From contig NC_030382.2 in the NCBI RefSeq assembly GCF_001625215.2, positions 34,768,610 through 34,832,609 of the forward strand: a stretch of 64,000 nt of DNA. Direction: 5' to 3'. The notes beneath the pieces are model-generated. The model had not been told where the DNA came from. It searched no databases and was given only the letters and a program-made list of their open reading frames with translations. This DNA comes from Daucus carota subsp. sativus (lineage: Eukaryota; Streptophyta; Magnoliopsida; Apiales; Apiaceae). Made by a program: the position numbers and the translations under genes. Position 1 is the first letter of the stretch. Every line of letters begins with the position of its first letter. This document shows, one piece after another, positions 43,240 to 56,226 of this stretch.

Positions 43240-46142
43240 CTACCTCTTTGACTGCAAACCACTGCCACCATAATATTGCTTTGTAGTTGCTTTTGAAAAT
43301 TCTGCAAAAGTCATTCCCTCTTTCAACCGTGTGGAAAGTGGTGGAACTATTTTATAGATTTCTTGAGCTAGTTTTTCCGATTCCAGGTTGGTATGACTTT
43401 CCTCTGTACACTCATTAAGCTGCTGATCAACGGGATAATTTAAAAGAGAGAAAGTCTTGCCCCATGCTGGATGCAAGAAGACAACAAAATTTTCTCTACT
43501 CAAGTCTTTTGGTCTAGCTGGTCTACCAACGGAGTGAAGTGTGGCACGAAGCCTCGCTTTTGATAAAATATCAGCTGATTCCCCAACCTGAATTAAGAAA
43601 CTATCAGGAGGCATCTTCACCAGATATACACCATTTTTACTTGGATGGTATATTTGCAAATATGAATGCCCGCTAGGAGATGGTAATTCCTGATGTAGTA
43701 CGGAAGGAAAATCATCTTTATTTGTTGTTTGTGAAAGAGAAGGCAACAAAAACATTGGTTCAGTTAGAATAGTGAATATACCATAATCATAATGCCACTG
43801 CTGCCATAAGTAGGCCTCATGTGCATCGCATTTGGTTCCATTACTTCCCACACTTGTCTGATTGTTTCTGAATAACTTTTCTGTGCCTTTTGCTGCATTA
43901 CTAAAAGACTTTACACCGCGATGTCCTTTAGTATACTCCTTTCTATTGGAAATTTCTTGTAAAAAATTGTTATCAAAACCTGAATGATAATGTATGAGTC
44001 GCCCTTTAGCTGTGCATGCTTCAAATAGGCTTTGCTCAAGATTTTGGTCACCAATAACTCTGTCACATACTCGTGCTAAGCGACAACCTAATTCTATCAT
44101 GAGAGATCCTAGCACCTCAAAGATGTTTCTTAGAATTTTAATATCACTTGCCCAAGATTCTCCTTGTCTGTCACTAACCATGCAATCTTCTGTACCCAAT
44201 TGATTCACCTTTACACTGCTGGCCAGAACACCTTGGCCATACTTCAAGTGCATTGTAAAAGGCGAGACAGTTCTTTCTAGATTCTTCAATGGGACATCAC
44301 TGCCCAAACCATTCTCCTGAAAATATAAATATGATTTAACGACTCAAAATGCAAACAGACAAACCCTCATTATGTATTAGCAAAGGAAAATGTACCCAAT
44401 CTCTGTAAAGCCAAGAATGTACCCTAGTTTTTATCTCATTAATTTTAAAACAGATCATGTAGTTCATATATTAACAGCTACTTCGATTCTTAATGGCATA
44501 AATGAATGCATTAAAGATGCATTGTGTGCTGTGAGAAGTGAGACGATATTCGTGGTTACAAAATCGACACTAATATTGGATATAACATTTTCGTAACTAT
44601 GTTCAAGGGAATATTGATGTTTTAGTCAATGCAGTTGGACCTTACTCACAGATGAAGTACTAAAAGAACTTCGAGGGTATTTATTATAGCCTATATACCT
44701 CTTATAAGCTAAATCAAACAGGCTCGGTATCATTATAATTTCTGGTTTATAATCGAGCATATGACACCAGTCCGGTCAGAATAATTAACCCATAAATAGC
44801 AAAATAACAGTTGACTTTAATTTGGACATGATTACCTGGTGTTTCATTTGTATTTCTGTAACATCAAGAAAAAGAATTCCATATCTAGAGAAACAGAATT
44901 GATACGCTTTCTTGTTTTGTTTCAGAGTATAGGTAGCACATGGCAAATCACCAGAATAATGTGAATGATAATGGATTTATGGGTGTTAAGAGGATTGCGA
45001 GTGGACCGACACTGAGGGCAGTACTGCGGTGTAACATGAGTTTTAGATGACACTGACGAAGAGACTGAAGTGGTAAAAAGTAAGCCTTAGATAATGATCT
45101 AGGTTTTCCTTGTAATTATGTAAAGAGTAAAATAAAAACTTTTCTTCTTTGTCACTTGTTTAACATCTTGTTTCCTTATTAAATTTTTGACCCAATTACC
45201 TAAAGTCCTTCTCTTTCAATTAATATAAATTTAGTAAATGCAAAATGATATATAGTTCAGTAGTAAGTTAGCCATGGGTGCACAATAAGAAATAGCAACC
45301 ATCACCTGGTGCTTCATTCTCCGAAACCTGTTCCACAAAAAAGTCCTTTCCGCCACAATTCCTCCAACTATATATAATTTGCTCACCAAATTCGTCACCG
45401 GTATATAATTCGGTCACCAAAATATGAATCATTACTCTATAGTTTCCTAATTAAAATTTAAAATTACCTTCCTCACCGCATACAAGTCCTAAAAATTACC
45501 CAAAAACTTACCTCACTCTACTCTCACACCCCATAACTCAATATCTTTCACATTCACATTTCTTGCATACCCAGCCGTACACTATCACCTTGATAAATCT
45601 ATCTTTCACATTCACATTTGTTATATATCGAGCCGAACACTATCACCTAGAGCTCGACTAAAGTAAGTGCAAAGCTCAACAATCATAAATTATAAATGAT
45701 AAAGTCGAAGCTTGATTTTTTACTAAATTAATCTAGGCAATAAGTTTAGACTACAAGTTTAGAGTAATAGAGTCACAAAACTAGGCAATTAAAATTACTC
45801 ACATTAAACCAGAAATATAAGGAAAAATAAATAAATAAGAAAAAAACATATATGCGTGTAATTAACCTTAAGAAGACGGTTAAGATCTCGAAAATCGAGA
45901 AGAGCAAGCTGAGGAGCGAAGCGAAGAAGTGAGCTTCTGAGTGATGAAGCACCCGGGACAGCAGTTACTGCAAGAAGGCCTGGCCCATTGGGCCCTAGGT
46001 TTTCCATTATGCTAGTCGTGATCAAGTCCAACCGTTGAATCTCGTTTTCAGAAAGAGGTTCATCAGAAGATAAGAGAAGCAAATCAGAGAAGGAAAGCTC
46101 GTAAGGATGTAGTAGCTTTTCTGGGTTTGCGTCTTCTTCCAT
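43240..46142 (-). CDS. 2-oxoglutarate/Fe(II)-dependent oxygenase-like (isopenicillin N synthase-like) protein
   Basis: Two exons, 46142-45867 (92 codons) and 44316-43240 (358 codons plus TAG), phase 0 across a 1,550-bp intron; 450 residues. The C-terminal half has the double-stranded beta-helix marks of this superfamily: HYD at His267/Asp269 (WHYDYGIFTIL), distal His353 in TLHSVGRP and Arg366 in SRENFVVFLHP. Between them lies FLIQVGESADILSKARLRAT, the usual QVGE..EILS block. The facial triad needed for Fe(II) is therefore present. The long N-terminal part (NENLGPNGPGLLAVTAVPG, resembling the DIOX_N start) fits plant proteins of the uncharacterised At3g63290-like type. The substrate is unknown. 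A hAT element sits 172 bp upstream of the ATG. Confidence 0.85.
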
Positions 46143-46314
46143 TGTTTCTTCTTCATCCGTTTGATTGGAATCAGGGCCGGGGTGTTATATTTTGGCATGG
46201 GCAATGGGCCATGTTTTATATAAACTCTGGGCCTAGCACCGCAGCAGAATATTTTTCTGAACTGTCTTCTGAGGACCGCCAAATTCAAATATCCCAATTT
46301 CACATTGCTCCCGA

Positions 46315-47047
46315 TAGGGGTGTGCATGGTGCGGTTTGGTGCGGTTCCGGACATTAACCGTTACTAAACCGATGAATGCTGTTCGGTTCGGTTAATCATC
46401 ATTAACCGTAACCGCACCAACTAAAACGGTTTTTCGGTTGCGGTTAACCATTAGTCGGTTGCGGTTTTTTTCGGTTTTTTTTTTCGGTTTTTTCACTATT
46501 ATTTGCTACTCTTGTGCATAATGATTTTTTCAAAAAAATATAAAATTTTCATGAACATGTACAATATGTTCGGTTACTATTTACTATTGTTTCTATATGA
46601 GGATATAGGAAACATTACATACTTTCATCTAAAAAACCTTAATACACAATAAAAACTAAAACATACATATTTTGACAAGAAATTAGATGATGTCAAGTCA
46701 ATAAAATTATCCAAAATCAACTAATCATGAAATTCAAATAAAAAGTTTTCAAAAAGTACATAAATAATAAAAGTAGAATAGGTTTCATAATAAAATTTGA
46801 TCAGCAGAAGAATAACAGAAATAGTTCTGCTTTGTGGCAAATCACAATAGCCCTAGTTTTCGATCAAGCGCTCCTCCAAATACTTGGGTGCCTAGTTATT
46901 TAAGTGACTCAGCAAGTATGCAAGTATGGAAGAAGAACCTCCATATAAAATTAGATGTGAAGTTTAAAAATGACTAAGGTGCTTTATTACTATTATTATT
47001 AATATATATATATATATAAATATAAATATATATAAATATAAATATAA

Positions 47048-47087
<40 letters not shown>

Positions 47088-47263
47088 CGGTTCGGTTAAT
47101 TTCGGTGCGGTTTTAGCATAAAACCGAAAATAAAACCGCACCACTAATTTCGGTTTTTTATTTCGGTTATTTTCGGTTTTATTTGCGGTTTGGTTTTTTT
47201 CGGTGTGGTTTTTCGGTTTTTTTAGGTTTTTTTTGCGGTTTCGGTTTTTCCTGCTCGCCCCTA
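46315..47263. mobile_element. hAT-like element in the oxygenase-like gene promoter
   Basis: TAGGGGTGTGCA left end, right end inverted TAGGGGCGAGCAGG, flanked by the exact 8-bp duplication GCTCCCGA (46307-46314, 47264-47271). 949 bp, with GGTTTCGGTTTT-type words at both ends and a TA-rich tract at 46999-47085. The reading frame that spells Tyr-Ile repeats there is low-complexity DNA, not a gene. Confidence 0.9.
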
Positions 47264-47271
47264 GCTCCCGA

Positions 47272-48050
47272 GGATCTTGTTCTAAAAATCGGTGATTAAT
47301 CATCGATTAATCATTTTTCTGTATCTTGTCGAACTGATTAAATATCTGATTATTTTATTAATCTTTCGATTAATTCTTGTTCCGTGATGTCACTGATTAA
47401 GTCTGATTCTCGCTTTCTAATTTACATTGCTACCGAGGATCTTGTTTTAAAAGTTGGTGATTAATCACCATTAATCATCGATTAATCTTTGTTCAGTATC
47501 TTCACCATCAATCATCGATTAATCTTTGTTCTGTATCTTGCCGAACTAATTATATATCTTTTTATTTTATTAATTCTCCGATTAGTCCTAGTTCCGTGAC
47601 TTCACCGATTAAGTCCGATTGTCGCTTTCGACAAAACTATCGAGTATGCTAACTTTCGTGATCATAAACATATAAAATGATAGCCAGCACAGAGCATTCC
47701 GTCAGTTCCATCTAAAATCGAATAAATATCGAAAATTGAGATATCATTTTTTTTTCCTGCTTCCTGCTGTCTTTGTTTGATTCAAAACAGCAAGTATTGC
47801 CCCAAGTCACCAAAATAATTCCAAATAAGACCTATAAAAATGCAATGAGAGAGATGTGTGTACTAGAGCATTTTCACACAACTATGCAAAGATAGAGGTT
47901 TACATGAGCATCTTAAAAATTAGAATTAATTAATAGAAAATATTACAAGCTGTTTTGAAAGAGATATTACTGTTAGGTCCTATATAAAGTCTACTAAAGG
48001 AAGTTACAAAGACTATTAAGGATATAATTATGGATTCTACAGCATGCAGA
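47272..48050. repeat. Tandem pair of GATTAATC-rich repeats and NET1 3' flank
   Basis: Two diverged copies (about 47270-47434 and 47435-47635) each start GAGGATCTTGTT(C/T)TAAAA and carry GATTAATCATCGATTAATC, ATTTTATTAAT and CCGATTAAGTC(C/T)GATT. They resemble the hAT-type MITEs at 6160 and 35522. The rest to 48050 is the 3'-UTR of the NET1 gene. Confidence 0.7.
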
Positions 48051-51000
48051 CTAGTCTCCTCTTGTTGGAGGCTCCATGCATGCACAAAATGGAGCCTTCT
48101 TTCGCCTGGGGCTTTTCCTTGCCCCAGTGTACAGATAGTCCTTGAGAAGGATTCTTCTATTGGTCTCTGTAACTCTAAATTTACCTCTGCTTTCATTGCC
48201 ATTGTCGACTTTCATCAAGTCGAACTGTATTCTCTGTATCTCCAACTGCAGCTCGGAAATCTTTTCAGACACTCTTCGCGCTTGTTCTGAAATTCTTTTC
48301 CTTCTCGTGCTCCCACTATCTCCGGACTTCATTGTAGCAATTTTAGCAGAAGGCGTTGAAATTTCTTCAACATTTTTTGTTAATTTGTCGTTGAGGTCAA
48401 ACAACTTCTGAATTGCTGTTTCAGCTTCTTCCAGCTTCAACTTTATACTATCATTTCCGTTTAGAGCTTTACCACTTCTGCTTTTCTCCATGATCCCAAC
48501 TTTCCTGTTTAGATCTTGCACAGTAATCTGAAGGTTCGTCAATTTCTGGACATCAGAATTAAGTCTTTCCAGGACCTTTCTCTTGTTCCCTTCCTGACGA
48601 GTTTCTTTGAATTTTCTTGAGATCTCTAATATGTTCATTCCTATTTCTTTCTCGACAATAAAATCTGAAGAGAAAGACGCACCCTTATGTTTTAATGCTT
48701 CAGACCATTCTTTTTTGGTGGGTGCACCAACCACCTTCTTTCCCTTCCCAACAGAAAGATTAATGCTGCTATCTTCATCCACAGTTTCCCACAACTCAAG
48801 CATCTGATTATCTGGCCCAACATAGTGTCTCCTGCCTAGGCCGTATGATGAACTTTCAGATCTGTGATCGAGCATAATGTCTTTTGGCGGAATACCAGGC
48901 AACTCTGAGATTTCAGATAATGGCTTTAGCTTTCCTTTAAGGGAGCGGTTTGCAGTTCTTAATTCTTCCATCTGTTTCACTGTAGTCTCCAATTTGCTAT
49001 ATGCATTCAGGTTATCCTGTGTCGCAAGCCTTGCCATTTCAATGACTGTATTTTCAATGGCTTTGATTCTTACTTGCAAACTGTGCAAGTTTGATGATGC
49101 ATATGGAATGATGGCATCCCGATCTAGCAAGTGAACCTCCTGCAAAGAAATTAGAACGAAAAACCGGAGTTAATCATTTGCAGTAATATGTACATAATTC
49201 GCTGTTCTGTAATCAATTCATGATTGCTTTTAAATATCCTTGAATAGTACATGGGCACCTAATGAGCGATAGGCTATTTCCTTCAGCAATTAAGGGCTGT
49301 TTTAATATAGTAGATCATGTAATTGAAAATGGATCATAGTTTTCTTGTAGATTAATTGAGAATTTACGTTATAATTATATTCAAACACTACTCCCAGTAC
49401 GTGCCAGAAGATTGTTATCAGATATAGCTTATAGCTTAGTGATTGAACAGACATTCACTAAAACAATGTTGGTTCTCATCACAATCAGTGTTCATATGGA
49501 CAGTTAAAACATGGATGATAGTTCATAATAAAAAAGATTAATGCTCATATCTAAACATCCAGCAACGATTTCTCATTTTAACTGCATGTATGTCTGTTTG
49601 CTCTATTATCTTGAGAAATGTAGGTATTACAGCCTGAACATTATACATATCTATGTACTATAGTAGAAGATTTATACAAACAGAAAAACCAACTTCATCT
49701 CGTCGTTGAACCTGTGACCTCCCCTTATTAAGGTTGACTGCTACTCTTCCTCTTATACTAAAGCATCAAATCTCATCCTTTAGAAAATCAACTTTCAGCT
49801 CAACTACACTTAAGCATCCAAAATACTGTTTTGAACCAAAAAATTCTTGATCGTATTATCTCATATACTGGTCAGCAAACATATATATTGTCTGTAAATT
49901 ATATCTGCAATGCATGTTTATTGTGTAAATTGAATCCACTGCTTGATATATTGAATAAATTCATAAAGCATCTGGATTGGTTTACAAGTGCTTTCAAAAA
50001 ACAAATTAAAAAAATGACAGGTTACTAGAATTGCTAGTTTAAATGTTACTGTTCTTTACTTATATTAAATTATTTAATTGTCTCTTATGAAGGCAGTTGA
50101 GAACTGAATCCCGAAAATATCTCAAGTTAGAATGCCCAGGCTTATGAATCTTAAAAAATTTCAGAGAATTAAATATCACCTTGACTTCCTCATTAGTAGG
50201 TTCTTGAATATTTTTATGCATAAATGTGTGCTTTTCCAGGGACGATACACTTTCCATCAGTGAGGTCACAGCTTGGCCAAGCTTAACATACTGAGATTTG
50301 AGTTCTTCGTTCTGACCTTCCAGAATGCCAAACTTTTCATCAAGCAATGCATTTTTCATACTGTTAATATTCTTTTCATCTTGAAGGCTGATGACTTTCT
50401 TAACAAGCTCGTTGACCTTTTCTTCCAACAGTGTTCGAGCTACAGTGGAGGATTGCAACTCCACAAACAGCGCTACTGCTTGTGTCTGCAACAGGTCAAT
50501 CTCATCATTTTTGTTTTGCAGTTCAGAACACAAGTGTTCCTCTTTGCTTCTAGATGTTTCCTGTAGATCACGCAGAAGGCACAACTCAACCTCAAATTTC
50601 CGTTTTGCTTTAGCAAGGAACTGATTCTCATTACTTAGACGATCATTATCTCCACTTAGTTTGGCTATGTATTTCTCTTGATCTTCCCTGATCATCTGAA
50701 CCCCATCATATTCCCTCTTTAAAGTATCCATATCCTTAGAAAAGTGTAATTTCTCATTTTCCCAAATAATGAATTTCTGTTCAGCTTCAAAAAGATCCCT
50801 TTCTTTCTGGTGCAAGAGATCCTTGCCGTTTGCAATGTCTTGTTTTAAGTAACCAACATGATAGGTGGTTTCTCTCAACTCATCATCGGTCTTACTCAAG
50901 GTCTCCTTCAGACACAGGTTCCTCACTTGCAGATTATCCAACTCCTCCTGTGTGATGCTCAATTTCTTTTCTAGGGCATCATTGATGCCATGAAGTTTGT

Positions 51001-54000
51001 CCACGTCATCACTAAGCCTTTTCATTTCTTTGGATCTCTCATCCAGAAAATTCATGAAAATTAAAGAGAGAACATGTAAAAACACCATCTCACCATAGAT
51101 AGCATACTCTTCCTCTTCTACAGTGTGATTCTTTTTCTTTAAATTTAAAAGTTCCTTCACTAAGACCTCCTTTTCCTCACAAACTCGTGTTTTCTCCTCT
51201 TGTAAATTATCATAAGCTCCTTCAACAACCAACAACTTTCCAAGAAGATTTTCTACCCTCTTCATGAGTTCTTCTTCTTTATGATACCCATCAGTTACTT
51301 TTATTATCAGCTCTTCTGTCAACTTGGAAAGTTTTTGACACTCGCTTCCAAGCATCATGCATTGTTCTGACCTGATCCGCAACTCTTTATCAGTAATGTT
51401 TTTCTCAATCTGAATAGTTTCTGCTTCTGACCTCAATTGACTAAGTAGAGTAATAAGTACCGACATCTCAACATCCCTTAGCTGGTTTTCATCCTGAGTT
51501 ATTGATAGAGAACTTTTAATATCTTCAACTTTGCTTAAAATATGGTCCAGACTCGTTTTCCCTTGCATATCTTCATGTTTGCATGCATGGTCTGGAACAA
51601 TGTTAAAAGCTTTCAGCAGCTGAGACATACTTATTCGTAGTGAGTTGTGTTGATGAAACAGACATTTCACCTCCACCTGCTGCTCAAGATTCTCTTCCTC
51701 TAGCTCAGAAATTAATTTTTCCGACAATTTAGATGCCTCCAATAGTTTCTGGCACTCAATCAACATAATTGAGTTTTTATCTCTCAGATCATGTACACAT
51801 TCGTGCAAGACAAAGGTTTCAATTTGGCAGTCGAGAGCTTTATCTAGTTCTCCTTCTAATTCTCTAATTCTGTTCCAACTTTCTTCATGTAGGAGATGGA
51901 CCTTGTCTACTAAACCGGCAAATTGTGCGGAACTCAATTGAGCAAAGTTGTATTGCTCCTGTTTCTGCACCTCCAAGTGAACTTTTAAACATTTTACTTC
52001 ATCAAGTGTAATTATCTTATCTTTCTCCAAAGCTGAGCAATTCTCCTCCAACTCCATTGATCTCTTTTCTATGTCATTCAAGAGTTGCTGAGTTAATTTA
52101 AGTTGGGAAGATAAATTACCATTTTCTGTAACAAGGCCAGATTTCTGATTGACCAGAAGCAGGCATGAATCTTCTAAAATCTTTGACTTTTCCTTCAACA
52201 TTTCAAGTTCATCGCGTGTATCAGAAAGGCAATTTTCCGAAATGGTATTCCTCTCCGAGAGTTTCCGCATATGATCAGCAGTTAATTGCAGTTGAGTCAT
52301 TAGAGATGCCTTTTCATCGAAAAGAGTAGATTTATCCTGTAAAAGAGATTGGCATGATGCTTCCAGCACACTAATCTTCCTTCTCACATTTTCTAATTCA
52401 GTCCCTAATTCTGACATGGAATTCTCCAAGACCGCATTTTTATCAAGAAGCTTTTCGTAAGTTCTCAACTTCTCCACAAGGGCTTCTCTCCCACTTCTTT
52501 CTCTCCCACATGAATTTCTTAGTTTCAAGTTCTCATCCTGCAATTCCTTCACCGCTGTTTGAAAAGATTCTGGGTTTAGGCCCACTGCATCAACTTGCTT
52601 CAAAACTGCATGGTGTTTACTGTTCACATCTCTCAATTCCTCTCTCAGAGAGTCAATTTCTTGCTGAAGAGTATTTCCTTGATCTAATCGAAGATCGATC
52701 TCAGCTTCCAGCTTCCCGTTTCTTTCTCTTAATCTATAAATATCATTTTGCATTCCCGTCATGAAAATAGTAGATGATAGGTTCAGTTCATTTAGGCTTT
52801 TGTTCTCATCTTTAAGCTTCAATATGTCATTCTGCAGACTGTCATTATGAGTTTCAATATCCTTCAAAGTTTCGGACTTCTTCTGTAGCTCTGAAGCCAA
52901 AGATCTCAGATCTTCCTGAGCTTGTGAGTGAGCAAGCTGAAAAGTTCGGAATGCAGTGTCAGCCTCCATGAACCGCAATCGCTCTTCTTGTATGCATGCC
53001 CAAAGTCTTCCTAGCTCCTTCTGTTTCTGTGTAAGTTCTTCACTTTGAGTGTCTACCTTCAGAACCAAAGTTTCCAACTCTGTGTGAAGTGACTGGTTTG
53101 ATATCTCTACCTGCGAAAACTGCTTTTCAATTTTACAATTCATCTCACCTTTGAGATTCTGAACCTCTTTGCCCGCAGCAGAGATTTCAAGCTCTAGAGA
53201 AGAAATGGTCTCCAAGCACTGCTCATTTTTTATTCCTGCAGCTTCCTTCTCTTCAATCAATTTTGAGATGGCAAACTTTGAAGTTTGAACTTCAACTTCT
53301 GCCCTCTCTTCAGCAAGCAGTACCTTTTTCTCCAGGTCCGATCTCATCTGTAAAGATCGTTCATACTGATTGACAATGGTATCCCTTTCTGCTTCTACTT
53401 TAGCCAGTTCCTTAGCTGAAGTGTGAGCATCAGCTTCAGCTTTAGTAGCGCGTTTATCAAGATCCACAACATTCTTCTGAGCTTGAAATAAAATGTTCTC
53501 CAGGTTACCGATCTTCTCCAAACACAGCTCATATTGCAAAAGGCCGGCCTTTTTTTCAGCTTCAAACTCGGAGATAACTTTCTTCAGGGCTTGAATTTCA
53601 GATTTATCCCTGATTGCTTGCTCTCTCAGTTCGCGAGAATCCTTTTCAGCATGAGAAACAGCCACTTCTAGCTTTTGTACATGCTCGAGACGCTGTTTAT
53701 ACTGATTTAGACCATCTTTTTCTGCCTCTAGTTTGGCAAAGGCATCATTTAATGTTAGTATTTCCTCCTCAAATTTATTCACATGCTCAGACTCCACATC
53801 ATCATTGAAGTTAAGACTTCTTCTTACCCTACCTTCTTCTGATTTCTTAGATTCTGCATAACGAAATAAACCATTGAACTGTTCTAGACTACCTTTACTA
53901 ATTGCAGAATCAGACTGCACCTCCTTTCTTTTGTTAGTATGAGAATGAGAAAAAGATAGTCCAGGAGCATTATTCTGGAGCTCGTCAGTGCAAAAAGATG

Positions 54001-54956
54001 CTTGTGGGGGAGTTGACATGTTAGGTATTTTTGGTTCAGCCTCAGAACCGGTATTTGTAGGTGCATCGTCGAGGAGTAAAAAGGGGATTTGATTTGGAAA
54101 TGCCTCTGCCATTGTTCGGTGGGCCTGGTGGAGCACTCCTGTTGTATGATCATATCTTTCAGCCAATGCTCGATATGCTCTGTAGAATTCCTCAACCAAT
54201 TTCATAAGCTCCGGCCGTTTTTTATAGTACATCTCCGCCCTTCTTGCAAAGGAATCAGCATCCTCTTCTATAAGTTTGATCATTGATTTTATCTTGGAAT
54301 CCATGTCTGTTGAAGAAAGTATGCATTTTTAATCAGAATCAATATACACAGATAGAGAGATATGTAAAAAACATTGCAACGTCTGCTGATCATCTGCCAT
54401 TTTATTTCCAAGTACACTGCATACTTATGAGACTAGTATGTTCAAAGAATCAGGAAATCAAAGGCTCTCCAACAAAGGTACATAAATGTTATTAGAAACA
54501 ACATTATATACTGATTGCAGACACAGCATAAATACGTTTAATAATATATTTCCATAAACAACTCTATAAAGTCAGTAGTCTCTGTGTGAAAAACAAGGAT
54601 GCTAACATTAAACTGAATATTATATTCAACAACCTAAAAGAAGGCTACCAAAAGAAATACAAACTATCTTGTTTGACATTCTCAGACTTTAAAAAATAAA
54701 CCTCAAGCATACTTCATAGGGTTCGACACTGCATCGATGTAAAAACTTGTCACACCAACTAACAATCAAAGCAAAAAAAACGGAAAGATAGCTGGATTAG
54801 CTGCATAGCTTATGTTTAAAACATTGCTAAATTTGTAGGAACAGGTTAATTACCAGTAAGATTTTCCTGAAGCCACCTTGAGTTTTTTGGACATATGTGA
54901 CTATCCCACCACCATGAGTACTTGTGCTCTAGTTCCTCTTGTGATAAAGAAGCCAT
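48051..54956 (-). CDS. NET1: NETWORKED 1-type actin-binding protein (NAB domain, coiled coil)
   Basis: Three exons on minus: 54956-54854, 54306-50180 and 49139-48051, 1,772 codons plus TAG, close to Arabidopsis NET1A. Joins are NLT-D-MDSK (phase 1) and EEVK|EVHLL (phase 0). The N-terminal NAB domain (about residues 13-93) has the plant-specific [19 protein letters not shown] and [19 protein letters not shown] blocks that bind actin filaments. Nearly all the rest is heptad-rich coiled coil (Glu, Lys, Leu, Gln). A basic C-terminal section ends [18 protein letters not shown], typical of the NET1 subgroup. NET1 proteins link actin to membranes, notably at plasmodesmata and the plasma membrane in roots. 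The upstream sequence from 54957 to about 55037 looks like 5'-UTR with an acceptor (GATCAG|GACGAG), so a 5'-UTR intron is likely. Unspliced readthrough frames at intron 2 (ending near 50060) are artefacts. Confidence 0.94.
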
Positions 54957-56226
54957 AATGTGAAATCGTCGGGTAATTTCACAACGGCCTAAGCAGACCA
55001 ACGGAGCCCCAATCCAGTACTAACAACAGTAATCTCGTCCTGATCAAAATTATCAAAAAGAATAACAAATTAGATACCAGTATATCCAATAAAGATTCAA
55101 TTCTGGAAGGCAGCCCAGGCTTTAACAGAGGCCCTCACACCCTCAGACATATAGTTGTTACCTACAATGCTGGGAATTTCACTTCAAATTATGTTCTTCT
55201 GATAGATACATCATACATGATAGATCACAAGCAACAAAGTACACTGAATTTCAAGAAAAAAAATCATTTTTAAGTTCATATCTTTTTTATAATTTTTTTT
55301 TTGCTAAGTTTCACAATCCCTTAACTTTTAGTTTAATTGCTCTACAACACTACAAATTCTTCATAATTCACCATACTACAAACCCACATGAAAAATATAC
55401 CACAATAATTAAATTTATCAAAAATCAAATTTTTATTCACAGTCAACAAAATGCTACTAAAAACACCATAAGTCCATAACCTACAAGACCCAAGAAGCAA
55501 GATCAACTCATCCACAACTAAATACTTACAGAATACACACATTTTTGTAACTACAACATCAAAATTCATGACCCAAATTGTATAACAAAGCAGTTACAGT
55601 TAAAAAGAAAAAAACTCACCACAATAAAAATCAAAACTTGATGAGATTATGACATCTGTAGCTGTAAAAAAACACACCCCATGAAGTTTTTTTTCATCTG
55701 AGCTCATGTATCATAGATCTTTGTTTAGCATTGTTCCTGTTTGTGTAATTCTTTATGCTTTTTTGTAGTGTGCTTTTGTTACTTTATCATGAGCTTTATA
55801 CAGGAACTGTCCCTTGAGTACAGAGCATCTAGAGACTAGAAGTCTGATTTTTGACTGGGGGTAATTTTAATATTTTATCTATTTTTTTAATATTTTATCT
55901 ATTCTAATAATCTTTTCTTGTATTTTCAATGTTGTGTAAAGGAAGAACCGGGATTTTTGACATAAATAGTTTTCTTTTTTCTTTTTGCAAAAAATACGTT
56001 TTTCTTTATAATAATTGCAAAATAATAGTTTTTATTATTTTATTCAATATACAGAATTGCAGCTTTTAACCATTCTTTTAACGAATCAATCACAACTAAT
56101 TTCAAACACGATTTTTAAATTTTAAAATAAATAAAAAGCTTAACAAAATCATTTAGTTTTTACTCGTAAACAACTTTAAATATAAGTTGGTTATTTTTAA
56201 TGATTGAGATATTTGTGAAGGGGTCA
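54957..56226. other. NET1 5'-UTR, likely UTR intron, and promoter
   Basis: Gene-proximal DNA with a plausible 5'-UTR intron ending at 55037; otherwise AT-rich with no other gene. Confidence 0.45.

Noticed and set aside
46974-47303. Minus-strand reading frame with a run of Tyr-Ile repeats
   Set aside because: It is a translated TA microsatellite and hAT subterminal repeats inside the element at 46315-47263.
53884-54195. Minus-strand frame within the NET1 gene
   Set aside because: A shifted-frame shadow of NET1 exon 2.
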